This document shows, in pieces, positions 1 to 8,171 of a stretch of DNA of 64,000 nucleotides. The DNA is taken from contig NZ_CP139145.1 in assembly GCF_034048115.1 (NCBI RefSeq), positions 744,001-808,000 of the forward strand. The letters run 5' to 3'. Under the pieces are notes generated by a model that had not been told where the DNA came from, made no database searches, and saw nothing but the letters and a program-made list of their open reading frames with translations. This stretch comes from Pseudarthrobacter sp. IC2-21. Lineage in GTDB: Bacteria > Actinomycetota > Actinomycetes > Actinomycetales > Micrococcaceae. Both the position numbers and the translations under genes were made by a program. Numbering within the stretch: position 1 is the first letter of the stretch; each line of letters begins with the position of its first letter.

Positions 1-2
1 AT

Positions 3-290
3 GCCACACCGTCGGACGCCGAGCTCCGGATCGCCCAGGCTCAGCTGGTGGGGTGGCTGGAGGGTCTTTTCCACGGTATCCAGACGGCCATCGCGGCCCA
101 GCATGCGGCGCGGGAGCATGCCGTCGCGCAGATGCAGCTCAAGCAGCTGCCGCCGGGCACCATGATCGCTCCGGGAGTGGTCATCGGAGAGAACGGTGAA
201 CCGCAGCGGGCCACCGCCGGTCAGCGTCCCGGCGCACCCACACCCGGCCGCCCGGAAGACCCGGACCACGGCCCCGGACAGTACCTCTAG
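3..290 (+). CDS. bpa: Bacterial proteasome activator Bpa, C-terminal part (5' end outside window)
   Basis: The reading frame is open from the first bases and ends at a TAG, so only the last 95 residues are present. They contain the family block GWLEGLFHGIQTA and a proline/glycine-rich tail ending in GQYL. That C-terminus is the HbYX-like motif with which Bpa (DUF2587) docks into the alpha ring of the 20S proteasome and opens its gate without ATP. The internal ATG at base 48 lies inside the conserved helix and is not the real start. The next gene follows 6 bases downstream, suggesting co-transcription. Identification rests on the conserved helix and the terminal motif; most of the protein is not visible. 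Confidence 0.85.
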   Translation, partial: ATPSDAELRIAQAQLVGWLEGLFHGIQTAIAAQHAAREHAVAQMQLKQLPPGTMIAPGVVIGENGEPQRATAGQRPGAPTPGRPEDPDHGPGQYL

Positions 291-296
291 GTTTAA

Positions 297-773
297 GTGG
301 GATTCTTTACTGCAGCCCGCCAAGGGCGCAAGGACGACGCCGAACTGGGCAAGGGCTTATGGCGCCGCGCCCACGACCGGTTCCACCGGGGACTGGACCG
401 GTATCACCAAGTGCTTGAAGGCGTGGAAGACGATCAGCTTTACGCCGAGCTGGTGGAAATTGCCAATGAGCTGACAGGGCTCCTGGAGCGGGTTCGTACA
501 GTCTGCGTGGAGGCCCAGCGGCGCTCACCCAGCGACGGGCTCGACATTCCGGGAGCGTTGGCCGGGGTGCACCGCTCGCTGTCCAAGGCCGGCAACTCGC
601 TGGCTACCACTGCCGAAGCCGCCGCCATGCTGCGGCTCGCCGTGGGGCCGGTGCCGGTGGATGCAGCGTCGGTGCGGCGCCGCGCGGAATCGGTGTTCGA
701 GCAGGTGGCCGACGCCGAACGTCGGCTCGCGCAGGATACCGCCGGGGGGCGCCCGGAGACGCTGTCCGGCTGA
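297..773 (+). CDS. Conserved hypothetical helical protein downstream of bpa
   Basis: A 158-residue soluble protein with a GTG start 6 bases after the bpa stop. It is predicted to be almost entirely alpha-helical, rich in Ala, Leu, Glu and Arg, with no signal peptide, membrane segment or enzyme motif that I recognise. Tight spacing suggests one transcript with bpa, so a role connected with the proteasome activator is possible but is only inference from position. I do not recognise a named family. Confidence 0.7.
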   Translation: MGFFTAARQGRKDDAELGKGLWRRAHDRFHRGLDRYHQVLEGVEDDQLYAELVEIANELTGLLERVRTVCVEAQRRSPSDGLDIPGALAGVHRSLSKAGNSLATTAEAAAMLRLAVGPVPVDAASVRRRAESVFEQVADAERRLAQDTAGGRPETLSG

Positions 774-814
774 CAAGGCGCGGCTGGCCTGCCCCGCTGC
801 GGCGGGGTGAAGCC

Positions 815-1003
815 TCAGGCGGCGATGCGCACCGGCTCTGCAGTAACTTCGTCGATGACTGCCCAGGATTCCTCGCCTGCGCACTGCCGGCTGGCGAAAC
901 GCTCGGCGTCCGCCAGTGAGTCAAAGCTTTCATGGCGGATCCGGCCGCAATCGGCGTCGAAGTAGGTGACGTGGTATTCGTGGGCCGCGTTGTTGTTTTC
1001 CAT
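815..1003 (-). CDS. Small hypothetical protein
   Basis: A 62-residue protein read from ATG at 1003 (N-terminus MENNNAAHEYHVTYFD). The frame extends upstream to a TTG at 1090, but that extension looks unlike coding sequence and the ATG is the better start. The protein is acidic and compact, with alternating beta-like and helical stretches, two cysteines and no membrane segment. It may be a small DUF-type protein of unknown role. It converges on the gene ending at 773. Confidence 0.55.
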   Translation of the reverse strand: MENNNAAHEYHVTYFDADCGRIRHESFDSLADAERFASRQCAGEESWAVIDEVTAEPVRIAA

Positions 1004-1106
1004 AAATCCAGTCTGCAACCGGGGTCTGACAATCACCGGGCAGCCGTGCGGCGTGTTGCAGGTGATGAAGTCGGATCTGTCTCCCGCCAATGATTTGGGC
1101 GGCTGC

Positions 1107-2063
1107 TCACCGCGCCGACAGGCGGAGTACCCGCTGCTGAGCGAGCATGGCTGAACGCTGTGCCTTTTCGGCCGCCCTGGCCGCCTGTTTTGCTTCGGCT
1201 GCGGCAGAGGACAGTCCCTTCCGGGCGCTGTCCAACTGTTCCTCGCTGGCTTTCAGCCGTGCCCGGAGGTCCTGCGTTTCGCGGGTCAGTTCGGCCACGT
1301 TCTGCTCTGTCTTCGCCAGCTGGTCCCGGCGTTCGGTTGCCAGTGCGGAGGCGTCCTGTTCGGCCGCCTCGGCGTCTGCCAGGACGGCCCTGGCCTTCTC
1401 CAAAGCGGACGGCGACGTCCGCCGCGGAGTCTCCCGGACAGCCTCGAGGCGCGGCTGCTCCGACGGCGCACGAGCGGCGCCTGCCGCCGTCGCGCGTTGT
1501 TTGTGTTTATGCTCCGGGACCGGCGGAGGGGAGGTGCGCGGTGCGGGAACTGCCCCTGGCACGGCCACGGCGCCTTCGAGGTCCACCGTGTCCACGCCGT
1601 CTGCGGATAGCGTCCGGACCAGCAGTCCGCTCTGAACGGCGGCAGCTGCCCCTTCATCCGCGATCAGCGCGCCCAGGGTCCGTTCCACGTCGCTGGCGAT
1701 TGCCGTGCTGATGGCGCGCCCGTTGCGCTCGGCGACGGAACGGGCGGTGCCGACGGCGGTGTCCAGGAGGGCACGGCGCTCCCGCGCCAGTTCACGGAGG
1801 GCACGGGCGTCGAGGGCTGACTGTGCGGCACGCATCCGTCGGCCCAGGTCAGCGAGTTGTGCGAGTATTTCGGACTCATGCACCGCCATCATATTGACGG
1901 CCCAGGCCGCCGCTGAGGGCTTGGGCAGGGCTTTAACGGCGGCGGCGAGGTCCTTCCCGGAACCGGTGGCGGCCTTGGCGGCAGCTGTCCGGGCAGCCAT
2001 GAACTCATCAAATGGCACGGCGTAGAGTTCCAGCGCGATGGTACTGAGCGCCTTGTCATCCAT
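1107..2063 (-). CDS. Hypothetical Ala-rich coiled-coil protein
   Basis: A 318-residue protein starting at the ATG at 2063 (MDDKALSTIALELYAVPFDEF); an upstream in-frame start at 2108 adds only low-complexity sequence. The N-terminal half (about 1-165) is helical and contains the block LPKPSAAAWAVNMMA. A Pro/Thr-rich linker follows at about 175-225. The C-terminal 90 residues are strongly heptad-like (A, E, Q, K, R), consistent with a coiled coil. No signal peptide or catalytic motif is visible. Homologues of this architecture are widespread but uncharacterised in actinobacteria. Confidence 0.75.
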   Translation of the reverse strand: MDDKALSTIALELYAVPFDEFMAARTAAAKAATGSGKDLAAAVKALPKPSAAAWAVNMMAVHESEILAQLADLGRRMRAAQSALDARALRELARERRALLDTAVGTARSVAERNGRAISTAIASDVERTLGALIADEGAAAAVQSGLLVRTLSADGVDTVDLEGAVAVPGAVPAPRTSPPPVPEHKHKQRATAAGAARAPSEQPRLEAVRETPRRTSPSALEKARAVLADAEAAEQDASALATERRDQLAKTEQNVAELTRETQDLRARLKASEEQLDSARKGLSSAAAEAKQAARAAEKAQRSAMLAQQRVLRLSAR

Positions 2064-2131
2064 GCACGCAATCATAGGCGGGCAGGCGGGCGTCCCGGGT
2101 ACGCGCACGCCCGGCCTGACCGTGCGACTGT

Positions 2132-2353
2132 TCAGGGCCGCGCAGGCACCTGTCTGGATCCCCGGCGGTGCACCCTCAGCCTCCGGGGACCCCTGGGCGT
2201 GCTCCGTCGCCGGGTGCCGTGAGGGCTCCTGCGGGGGGCCCTGAGTCCGGCCTTGCGTTCAGCGCGGCCGAGCAGGCCAAGCATGCTCGAAATAATGACC
2301 ACCCACAGCACTGCGGCCGCGAGGACGATACAAATCAAGGTCAGTGGATGCAT
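2132..2353 (-). CDS. Possible small membrane protein
   Basis: A 73-residue frame downstream of the Hpt-like gene with a 12-base gap. Residues 1-27 form one clear hydrophobic segment (LTLICIVLAAAVLWVVIIS) followed by a positively charged region, as in a single-pass protein with a cytoplasmic C-terminus. The Arg/Pro-rich C-terminal half could equally be compositional drift of high-GC DNA. No convincing ribosome-binding site is present. I regard it as a possible gene only. Confidence 0.4.
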   Translation of the reverse strand: MHPLTLICIVLAAAVLWVVIISSMLGLLGRAERKAGLRAPRRSPHGTRRRSTPRGPRRLRVHRRGSRQVPARP

Positions 2354-2365
2354 GGCGGGCCCGGC

Positions 2366-2749
2366 TCACGCGACGTATTTCTGCAGCAGGTCTGTAGTCT
2401 GCCTGCCGCATTTGGTGATCCGTGAAATGTTGGCAGCCGCCAACTGCGGGAGCAGCCTCGCGGGTTCGGCATGGCGGGTATCAACCCGGAGGCAGTGCTC
2501 CAGGTCGGTCGCAAACTCTGCGAGGCGTTCCGCGCCCACCATCTGGCTCGACGACTTGAGGCTGAGGACGGCATCCAGAGCGCCCCTCAGATCACCGGTG
2601 GTCAGCGTGAGGCGGACTTTTTCAGCCCGGTCGGGCAAGAGTGCAATGAAGTTCAGGACGAAGTGCTTGCAGACATCTTCGTCGTCGAGACCGTCCCGCA
2701 GCTTTTGCAGAACTCCCCGATCCAGTAGCGGTAAAGCATTGGTGTCCAT
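2366..2749 (-). CDS. Hpt-domain-like protein lacking the phosphoacceptor histidine
   Basis: A 127-residue helical protein starting at the ATG at 2749 (MDTNALPLLDRGVLQKLRDG). The whole length resembles a histidine phosphotransfer domain: an N-terminal helix, the FVLNFIALLPDRAEKVR helix, then the signature helix. In active Hpt proteins that helix reads HxLK(G/S)SS. Here it reads L62-S-L-K-S-S-S, so the phosphorylated His is Leu (codon CTC, one base from CAC). It therefore cannot relay phosphate in the usual way; it may act as a binding adaptor or be decaying. No histidine kinase or receiver gene is adjacent. Confidence 0.7.
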   Translation of the reverse strand: MDTNALPLLDRGVLQKLRDGLDDEDVCKHFVLNFIALLPDRAEKVRLTLTTGDLRGALDAVLSLKSSSQMVGAERLAEFATDLEHCLRVDTRHAEPARLLPQLAAANISRITKCGRQTTDLLQKYVA

Positions 2750-2877
2750 AACTCCCCCGAGCGTCGAAGTGCCTACAACGACCCCCCAGGACCTGTAATG
2801 GACGTTACTGGCTCGCAAGGATGAAAACACGAGTAGGTGGTACTCGTGTTTGCCTGTGGGAACACCCGAAATCCCCG

Positions 2878-3276
2878 TCATCCACCAACGGTGTCGCCAT
2901 GCCGGTGGGCCACTTTCCAGTCGCCGTGTTCGCGCCGGTAGACCTGTGTGGCCCGCAGCGTGAAGGTGCGCGGGCCGCCGTCGACCGAGACCGAGATGTG
3001 TTCGAGCCCTGCGGTATAGGCCATGTCGCCGGCCACGTCATACGCCTGCAACTCAAAGGCGTAGGCGGTGCAGGCCGAGAAGCTCTGTTCGAGGGAAGTA
3101 AACAGTTCGTCCAGTTCACGCTGCCCATAAGCGTTCCGCCACGCCCCCAGCACGCTCACGGGTTCGCTCCGGGACCAAAGCCTGCGTCGCGGGCCGGAAT
3201 CGCCGTTGTGCAGCGCGAGTTCCGCTTCGTAAAGGTCGGTTTTAACCCACGCCAGGAATTCATCGCGATCGGTCAT
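2878..3276 (-). CDS. SnoaL/NTF2-like (DUF4440-type) protein
   Basis: A 132-residue protein from ATG at 3276 (MTDRDEFLAWVKTDLYEAEL). Size and pattern fit the cone-shaped NTF2-like fold: N-terminal helices with a W/F-rich block, then long beta strands (AYDVAGDMAYTAGLEHISVS; TFTLRATQVYRREHGDWKVAHRHGD). The ending (R-x-x-G-x-W-K-V-x-H-x-H) is typical of SnoaL-like and DUF4440 proteins that bind or modify small molecules. The substrate cannot be predicted. The upstream in-frame start at 3411 adds non-family sequence and is rejected. Confidence 0.75.
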   Translation of the reverse strand: MTDRDEFLAWVKTDLYEAELALHNGDSGPRRRLWSRSEPVSVLGAWRNAYGQRELDELFTSLEQSFSACTAYAFELQAYDVAGDMAYTAGLEHISVSVDGGPRTFTLRATQVYRREHGDWKVAHRHGDTVGG

Positions 3277-3425
3277 GCCACCAGTATGAGCCCGGCCAGT
3301 CAGGCGTGCATGCGGAAATTTCGAAAAGCGGACCTCGAACCCGCTGCCCGGCATGACCCTCCGGGCTATTGTTTGGCGTAGCGGTTCAGGCAGGGACCAC
3401 CCATCGAGCATCGGAGCAACGAACC

Positions 3426-3773
3426 ATGTCCGGACCGCTGCCTGGAAGTGAGCACGGGGAAGACCACGGCCCAGGAGCCAATGCGGAACGCCGGGCGGTC
3501 TCCGCAGGGCTGCTTGCGCTCATCATCCTGATTGTCGATGCGTCAGTGCTGCTATGGGCTATCTGGGCCGCGGGTGGCGGCGTTGACTCAGGGCTCCTGT
3601 GGGTCGGCATATTCCTCGCGTTCAACCTGCCGGCGACCTGTCTCGTGGTCATCCTCGGCGTCGCGTCCCTGGTGAAAAAGAGTGGGCGAATGCCCGGGGC
3701 AATAGCTTTGGTGATCTCAGGCGGGGCACTAATTTTCGCGGTCTACGGCTTCGTGACAACCCAGATTCTCTGA
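3426..3773 (+). CDS. Small integral membrane protein
   Basis: A 115-residue protein from ATG at 3426 (MSGPLPGSEHGEDHG). A hydrophilic, His/Glu-rich N-terminus of about 25 residues is followed by three hydrophobic segments, at about 29-50 (LLALIILIVDASVLLWAIW), 57-80 (LLWVGIFLAFNLPATCLVVI) and 92-113 (AIALVISGGALIFAVYGFV). Short charged loops separate the segments. No enzymatic motif is present. It is transcribed divergently from the NTF2-like gene. Function unknown. Confidence 0.65.
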   Translation: MSGPLPGSEHGEDHGPGANAERRAVSAGLLALIILIVDASVLLWAIWAAGGGVDSGLLWVGIFLAFNLPATCLVVILGVASLVKKSGRMPGAIALVISGGALIFAVYGFVTTQIL

Positions 3774-3902
3774 GGTGTCAGGAAGGGTGCAGAAGCTCCG
3801 GGGGTGCGCCGACGGCACTGCCCGCATCGCCTACGCACCGCAGCCAAGCCCTAGATCCATCGCGTTCCCTCGCGGAGGCGCTGAGGGGGTCGCGTGGTCC
3901 GG

Positions 3903-4403
3903 TTAGGGGTGCCCCGGGGTCAGGTTGGCAGTGCCATGGGCGGTCCGGTCGGCATAGTTGTAAATAACCACGCTCCGGACAGGTGCCGGGAGGGCGGACC
4001 ACATCTTGATGTCCATGTCGATCCGTTGGCTGGGCTGGTCGCTGAGCGGAGCCAGGTCAATCAGCGTGGCGGAGGTCAGTCCCGCCTCGCCGTTGGCTCC
4101 GGGGCTCAAGGTTCCCGGGCTCAGCATGATGCGGAGGTCTACACCCGGAGCGGTTGAAAACTCCTTCAGCTCCAGCACCGCTCCCGTGTCCGTCACGCGG
4201 ATGGTGGCCACGCCTCTGGTGACGGCAGCTTGGGACTGGAAGCGCCCTTCGAGCCATTGGGGGCCGGCCAGGGGAGCAGGATGGGACGGCGAAGGACTTG
4301 CCGGTGGTGGGCTCCCGGCCTCCGCAGGAGGTCCCGAGTACGTGCAGCCAACAAGGCTTGCAGCCAGGGCGCCTGCGATGGCCGCGTGCGGAAGCAATTT
4401 CAT
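3903..4403 (-). CDS. DM13-domain-like lipoprotein
   Basis: A 166-residue secreted lipoprotein. It has an N-terminal signal peptide with a lipobox ending at Cys20 (A-S-L-V-G-C), a Pro/Ser-rich linker to about residue 48, then one beta-rich domain. That domain has the order of a DM13 domain: GVATIRVTDTGAVLELKEF, then a G-V-D-L-R-I-M-L-S-P block, and a final VVIYNYADRTAHGTANL strand. DM13 domains are proposed to work in extracellular redox or adhesion; the Cys often found in them is absent here. It is a monocistronic gene facing the tRNA-Thr terminators. Confidence 0.7.
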   Translation of the reverse strand: MKLLPHAAIAGALAASLVGCTYSGPPAEAGSPPPASPSPSHPAPLAGPQWLEGRFQSQAAVTRGVATIRVTDTGAVLELKEFSTAPGVDLRIMLSPGTLSPGANGEAGLTSATLIDLAPLSDQPSQRIDMDIKMWSALPAPVRSVVIYNYADRTAHGTANLTPGHP

Positions 4404-4476
4404 AATTCCCCCAAATTATTCATGCGTGCTGCACCCAACCGTCGTGCGGACATGACGAACAGGTTGGGCATCAACG

Positions 4477-4508
4477 GAAAAAGCGGGGAACCCTACGATT
4501 CCCCGCTT
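4477..4508 (-). terminator. Rho-independent terminator, minus strand
   Basis: An 8-bp GC-rich stem (AGCGGGGA with its complement) and a short loop, followed on the minus strand by TTTTT. It lies downstream of the tRNA-Thr gene as a second hairpin after the one at 4524-4559. Confidence 0.65.
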
Positions 4509-4523
4509 GTCCACAAGCCAGCG

Positions 4524-4559
4524 AAAAACCCCCCAGAAACCTTGATTTCTAGGGGGTTT
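4524..4559 (-). terminator. Rho-independent terminator of tRNA-Thr
   Basis: A 14-bp near-perfect stem (AAACCCCCTAGAAA pairing with TTTCTGGGGGGTTT) with a 6-base loop, followed by TTTTT on the minus strand. It starts 7 bases after the 3' end of the tRNA. Confidence 0.85.
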
Positions 4560-4565
4560 GTCCCG

Positions 4566-4638
4566 AGCTTCCTATCAGAATCGAACTGATGACCTTTTCA
4601 TTACGAGTGAAACGCTCTACCGACTGAGCTAAGGAAGC
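4566..4638 (-). tRNA. tRNA-Thr (anticodon CGU)
   Basis: A 73-nt cloverleaf. The acceptor pairs GCTTCCT with AGGAAGC, the D arm reads AGCTCAGTCGGTAGAGC, the anticodon stem TTTCA/TGAAA holds loop CTCGTAA (anticodon CGT), and the T arm contains GTTCGATTC. CCA is not encoded. A strong terminator follows immediately, so it is transcribed alone. It reads ACG codons; a second tRNA-Thr (UGU) lies at 53745. Confidence 0.95.
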
Positions 4639-4734
4639 ACCGCATGAAATCTCCCGGCTAACCGGGCGGTTCATGCAAGAGTCAACTGTAATAGAGTCCC
4701 GCCGTCCGGGTCAAAATGGGAGCCGACAGGCGGT

Positions 4735-6300
4735 CTAACACACCGTATTGTCGGCCGGAACCTTGCCGTCCACGAAGTAGCTGTCCACCGCGTCCTCAAG
4801 ACAGCTGTTCGCCCGCCCGTAGGCGGTATGGCCCTCGCCCCGCCACGTCATCAGTGAGGCGTTTCCCAGCTGCTTACGCAGCGATGCGGCCCATTCCACC
4901 GGAGTTGCGGGGTCTCCGGTGGTCCCGACGACAACGATGGGGGACTGCCCGGTGTACTCGACCGGGGCCGGGGTCCGCACATTCTTATAAGGCCAGTCAA
5001 CGCAGTTGGTGCCGCCGTAGGCGAAGTAGTAGCCCAGGGTGGGTGAAGCCTGGCGCAGCCGCTGCTCTTCGGCGCGCATGGAGGCCGTGTCCGAGACCAT
5101 GGGGTAGTCCAGACAGTTGATGGCGTTGAAGGCGAAGGTGGAATTGGAGGTGTATTTTCCGTTGGAGCCGCGGTCGGCGCCGAGGTCCGCCAGCCGGAGC
5201 ATCAGGCTCACGTCACCGGTGGCAGCGGCCGCAAGTGCCTGCGTGAGGGCGGGCCAGCTCTGATCGTTGTAGAGAGGCGTGATCAGGCCACTGACGAACA
5301 TCGTGGCGTTGACCATGCGGCCGTCCTTTGCCGGGCGCGGAGTCTCCTGGACGGAGTTGATGATGCCGCGGATCTGCTGGACACCGCTGTCCACGGTGCC
5401 GCTGAGGGGGCAGCCGTCATTCTGGAGGCAGTTGGCGACGTAGGACCTGATGGCCTTCTCGAAGGCGACGGCCTGGCCCATTGTCAGTTCCTCATTGCTG
5501 ATGGACGGATCAAGGGCGCCGTCCAGGACCATCCGGCCCACGTTGTTCGGGAACAGCGAGGCGTAGGTGGAACCGAGGAAGGTGCCGTAGGAGTACCCCA
5601 GGTAGTTCAGCTTGGCGTCGTTCACCACGGCGCGCAGGATGTCCAGGTCCTTGGCGGCGCTGATGGTGTCGATATGCCCGAGTGAGGGACCGGTCTGCGC
5701 CGCGCACTGTTCGGCGATGGCTTTGTTGTCCGCCAGCGCGGTGGCCAGCCCGGAGTCTGTTTGGAGGTCGTAGATTTTGGCGCGCGCCGCATCCCGCTCC
5801 GCATCTGTCATGCACGTCACGGGGGCGGAGCGTTTGACGCCGCGGGGATCAAAGCCAACCAGATCGTAGTTGGCGCGGACGGACTGCGAAAAGTGCGTGC
5901 CGGCGGCGTCCTTGACGAAGTCGTAGCCGGAGCCTCCCGGGCCGCCGGGGTTGACCAGCAGGCTCCCCTGCTTCTTGCCGGTGCTCGGAGCCCGCAGGGC
6001 GGCGAGCTGGATCTTGTCCCCGTCAGGCTTCGCGTAGTCCATCGGCACGGTCACCTTGGCGCACTGGAAGCCGTTCTCGCAGGCTTCCCACACCACCTGC
6101 TGGGAGTAGTAGGAGTCGAGCCCGGCGGGCGCGGAAGCCACAATGGAGGGGTCTGCCTTCCCGGTGGCGGGCGCAGTGTCCGGCTTGTTGCCGCCAAGGA
6201 GGCTGCACGATGCCAGCGTCAGAGCCAGAACCAGGGCGCCGGCAGCCCGCAGTGCGCTCCCCATGGATCGGGAGCGTGCGGGCAGGGGGCGAGCAGTCAT
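4735..6300 (-). CDS. Secreted S33-family alpha/beta-hydrolase (tripeptidyl aminopeptidase-like lipoprotein)
   Basis: A 521-residue exported hydrolase. A signal peptide ends in lipobox L-A-S-C (Cys32), which would anchor it to the membrane. The alpha/beta-hydrolase core has the oxyanion motif NPGGPGGSG (117-125), nucleophile elbow G-Y-S237-Y-G, Asp463 in GDPATP and His491 in GEGHTAYG, giving a complete Ser-Asp-His triad. The C-terminal portion matches the TAP-like domain of Streptomyces tripeptidyl aminopeptidases (SlpD/E type). The predicted role is removal of N-terminal peptides outside the cell. The start has a good AAGGAG site, and it lies 22 bases after holB, so it probably belongs to the tmk-holB transcript. 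Confidence 0.85.
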   Translation of the reverse strand: MTARPLPARSRSMGSALRAAGALVLALTLASCSLLGGNKPDTAPATGKADPSIVASAPAGLDSYYSQQVVWEACENGFQCAKVTVPMDYAKPDGDKIQLAALRAPSTGKKQGSLLVNPGGPGGSGYDFVKDAAGTHFSQSVRANYDLVGFDPRGVKRSAPVTCMTDAERDAARAKIYDLQTDSGLATALADNKAIAEQCAAQTGPSLGHIDTISAAKDLDILRAVVNDAKLNYLGYSYGTFLGSTYASLFPNNVGRMVLDGALDPSISNEELTMGQAVAFEKAIRSYVANCLQNDGCPLSGTVDSGVQQIRGIINSVQETPRPAKDGRMVNATMFVSGLITPLYNDQSWPALTQALAAAATGDVSLMLRLADLGADRGSNGKYTSNSTFAFNAINCLDYPMVSDTASMRAEEQRLRQASPTLGYYFAYGGTNCVDWPYKNVRTPAPVEYTGQSPIVVVGTTGDPATPVEWAASLRKQLGNASLMTWRGEGHTAYGRANSCLEDAVDSYFVDGKVPADNTVC

Positions 6301-6322
6301 TCGAGTGGTCTCCTTGGAAGGG

Positions 6323-7465
6323 CTAGATCAGGCTGGCTGCCATGGACTCAATGGTCAACAGCGGAGCAACGTTGGTGGTGGTGATGCGTTGGCGGGCTTT
6401 ATTGATGGCGTCCATGCGGGCAAGCGTGGTCTCCGGGGCAGACCGGCCGGCAAATTCCTCCAGTTCACTCCTGAGCTCAACGTTCACCAGCTCAACACTG
6501 TTCCCCAGCTGGATGATCAGCACGTCCCGGTAAAAGGAAAGCAGGTCAGTGAGGGTCCGGTCCAACGAATCGGTGATGGACCGCTTGGCCCGGCGTTTCT
6601 GGTCCTCCTCCAGCTGCCGGATCTGGCTCCGCATGGACGGAGGCAGCGTCCCGGACTCAGGGGCGCCCAAGGTGGCCAGCAGCGCCGCCTTCTCCGCGGC
6701 GTCGCGCTCTTCATTGGAACTGTTCGCCTCGGCCGTGGCGATCTTTACGAGCTTGTCCGCCATCATCACCGCCGCGGTGACCCCGCGCAGCCCCAGCGGG
6801 AACTTCACGGTCTCCATCCGGCGTTCGCGAGCCTCCGGATCCCGCGCCAGCCGGCGGGCAATCCCCACGTGACTCTGCGCGGCGCGGGCCGCGCGTTCAG
6901 CGAGGGCCGGTTCCACGCCGTCGCGCTTGACCAGCAACGCCGCGACGTCGGCGGCCGGGGGCAGGCGCAGGGCCACGGCACGGCAGCGGGACCGGATGGT
7001 CACCAGCACGTCGGCGGGTGATGGCGCGCACAGCATCCAAATGGTCCGCGGGGTAGGTTCCTCGATCGCCTTCAGCAGGACGTTGGTGGTGCGTTCGGCC
7101 ATGCGGTCCGCGTCTTCCACCACGATGATCCGCCAGCGCCCCGAGGACGGCCGGTTGCCTGCCGTGGACACCAGGTCGCGGGCCTCGTCGATGGTGATGG
7201 TGACTTTCTCGGTCCGGACGAAGGTGACGTCCGAATGGGTCTCGCCGAGGATGGTCTGGCAGGCGTGGCATTCGCCGCAGCCGCGCCGGGTCACATCCTC
7301 CTGGTCGCAGTTGAGCGCCGCTGCGAAGGCCTTGGCGGCGTTGGAGCGCCCGGAACCGGGCGGTCCCGTGAACAGCCACGCATGGGTCAGGCCCTCACCG
7401 AGGGTTGCCTGCCGCAACTGTTCGACGACGGCGGGCTGGCCCTGGAGGTCATCCCATACGGTCAT
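6323..7465 (-). CDS. holB: DNA polymerase III subunit delta'
   Basis: A 380-residue AAA+ clamp-loader subunit. The N-terminal P-loop region GPPGSGRSNAAKAF is followed by a four-Cys zinc-binding cluster (C-D-Q-E-D-V-T-R-R-G-C-G-E-C-H-A-C), the IIVVEDADRM Walker-B-like segment and the IEEPTPRTIWMLCAPS sensor region. Delta' sits in the clamp loader that places the beta sliding clamp on DNA. The start overlaps the tmk stop by 4 bases (ATGA), indicating translational coupling; the tmk-holB pairing is conserved across bacteria. Confidence 0.93.
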   Translation of the reverse strand: MTVWDDLQGQPAVVEQLRQATLGEGLTHAWLFTGPPGSGRSNAAKAFAAALNCDQEDVTRRGCGECHACQTILGETHSDVTFVRTEKVTITIDEARDLVSTAGNRPSSGRWRIIVVEDADRMAERTTNVLLKAIEEPTPRTIWMLCAPSPADVLVTIRSRCRAVALRLPPAADVAALLVKRDGVEPALAERAARAAQSHVGIARRLARDPEARERRMETVKFPLGLRGVTAAVMMADKLVKIATAEANSSNEERDAAEKAALLATLGAPESGTLPPSMRSQIRQLEEDQKRRAKRSITDSLDRTLTDLLSFYRDVLIIQLGNSVELVNVELRSELEEFAGRSAPETTLARMDAINKARQRITTTNVAPLLTIESMAASLI

Positions 7466-8118
7466 GCGGCACCCCGCGCCGTCGTCAGCAGGGAGTCGAC
7501 GCTCGCCAGGATCCGCGCCGCGAGGTCGGCGACGGGCAGGTGGGCCGGCAGGACGAGGTACGCTTCCGGGCGGCCGGCAGCAAGATCGAGGAAGGCGTCA
7601 CGGATGGTGGTGTGGAACTCGTCAGCTTCGGATTCGAGCCGGTCCTCCGCGGCGGCACCGGCAGTCCGCCTGCGTCGGCCGACGGCCGGGTCCACGTCCA
7701 ACAACACCGTCAGGTCCGGCTGCAGCCCGGAAGTGGCCCACTCGTTGAGCGAACGCACGGCATCGGCGCCGAGATCGCGGCCGGCTCCCTGATAGGCCAC
7801 GGACGAATCGATGTAGCGGTCAGTCAGGACCACCTCACCCCGCTCCAGCGCCGGACGGATCACCTGGCTGGCGTGGGCGGCGCGGGAGGCAGCAAAAATG
7901 AGGGCCTCGGTATGGGCGTCAATGTGGCCGTGGCCGTGATCCAGGACGAGGGAACGCAGCTTCTCGCCGATGGGTGTCCCGCCCGGTTCCCGGGTCCGCA
8001 GGACCGTCAGGCCGCGTGATTCCAGGGCCTCGGCCAGCAGGGCCGCCTGCGTGGATTTCCCGGCGCCGTCACCGCCTTCAAAGGCGATGAAAAGTCCAGG
8101 GCTGTTGGTGGTGGTCAC
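7462..8118 (-). CDS. tmk: Thymidylate kinase
   Basis: A 218-residue cytoplasmic kinase that phosphorylates dTMP to dTDP for DNA synthesis. It shows the P-loop FEGGDGAGKSTQAALLAEAL, the substrate motif TDRYIDSSVAYQGAGRDLG with the DRY residues, and the LID region with RRR near residue 150. Length is normal for the family. It is the first gene of the minus-strand tmk-holB-peptidase unit and is divergent from the PLP enzyme at 8172 across a 53-base gap. Confidence 0.93.
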   Translation of the reverse strand: MTTTNSPGLFIAFEGGDGAGKSTQAALLAEALESRGLTVLRTREPGGTPIGEKLRSLVLDHGHGHIDAHTEALIFAASRAAHASQVIRPALERGEVVLTDRYIDSSVAYQGAGRDLGADAVRSLNEWATSGLQPDLTVLLDVDPAVGRRRRTAGAAAEDRLESEADEFHTTIRDAFLDLAAGRPEAYLVLPAHLPVADLAARILASVDSLLTTARGAA

Positions 8119-8171
8119 TGCTCCAGCCTACCGACTTCAGCGCTCCGCGCGCGTCAAAGTACGCTTTCACC

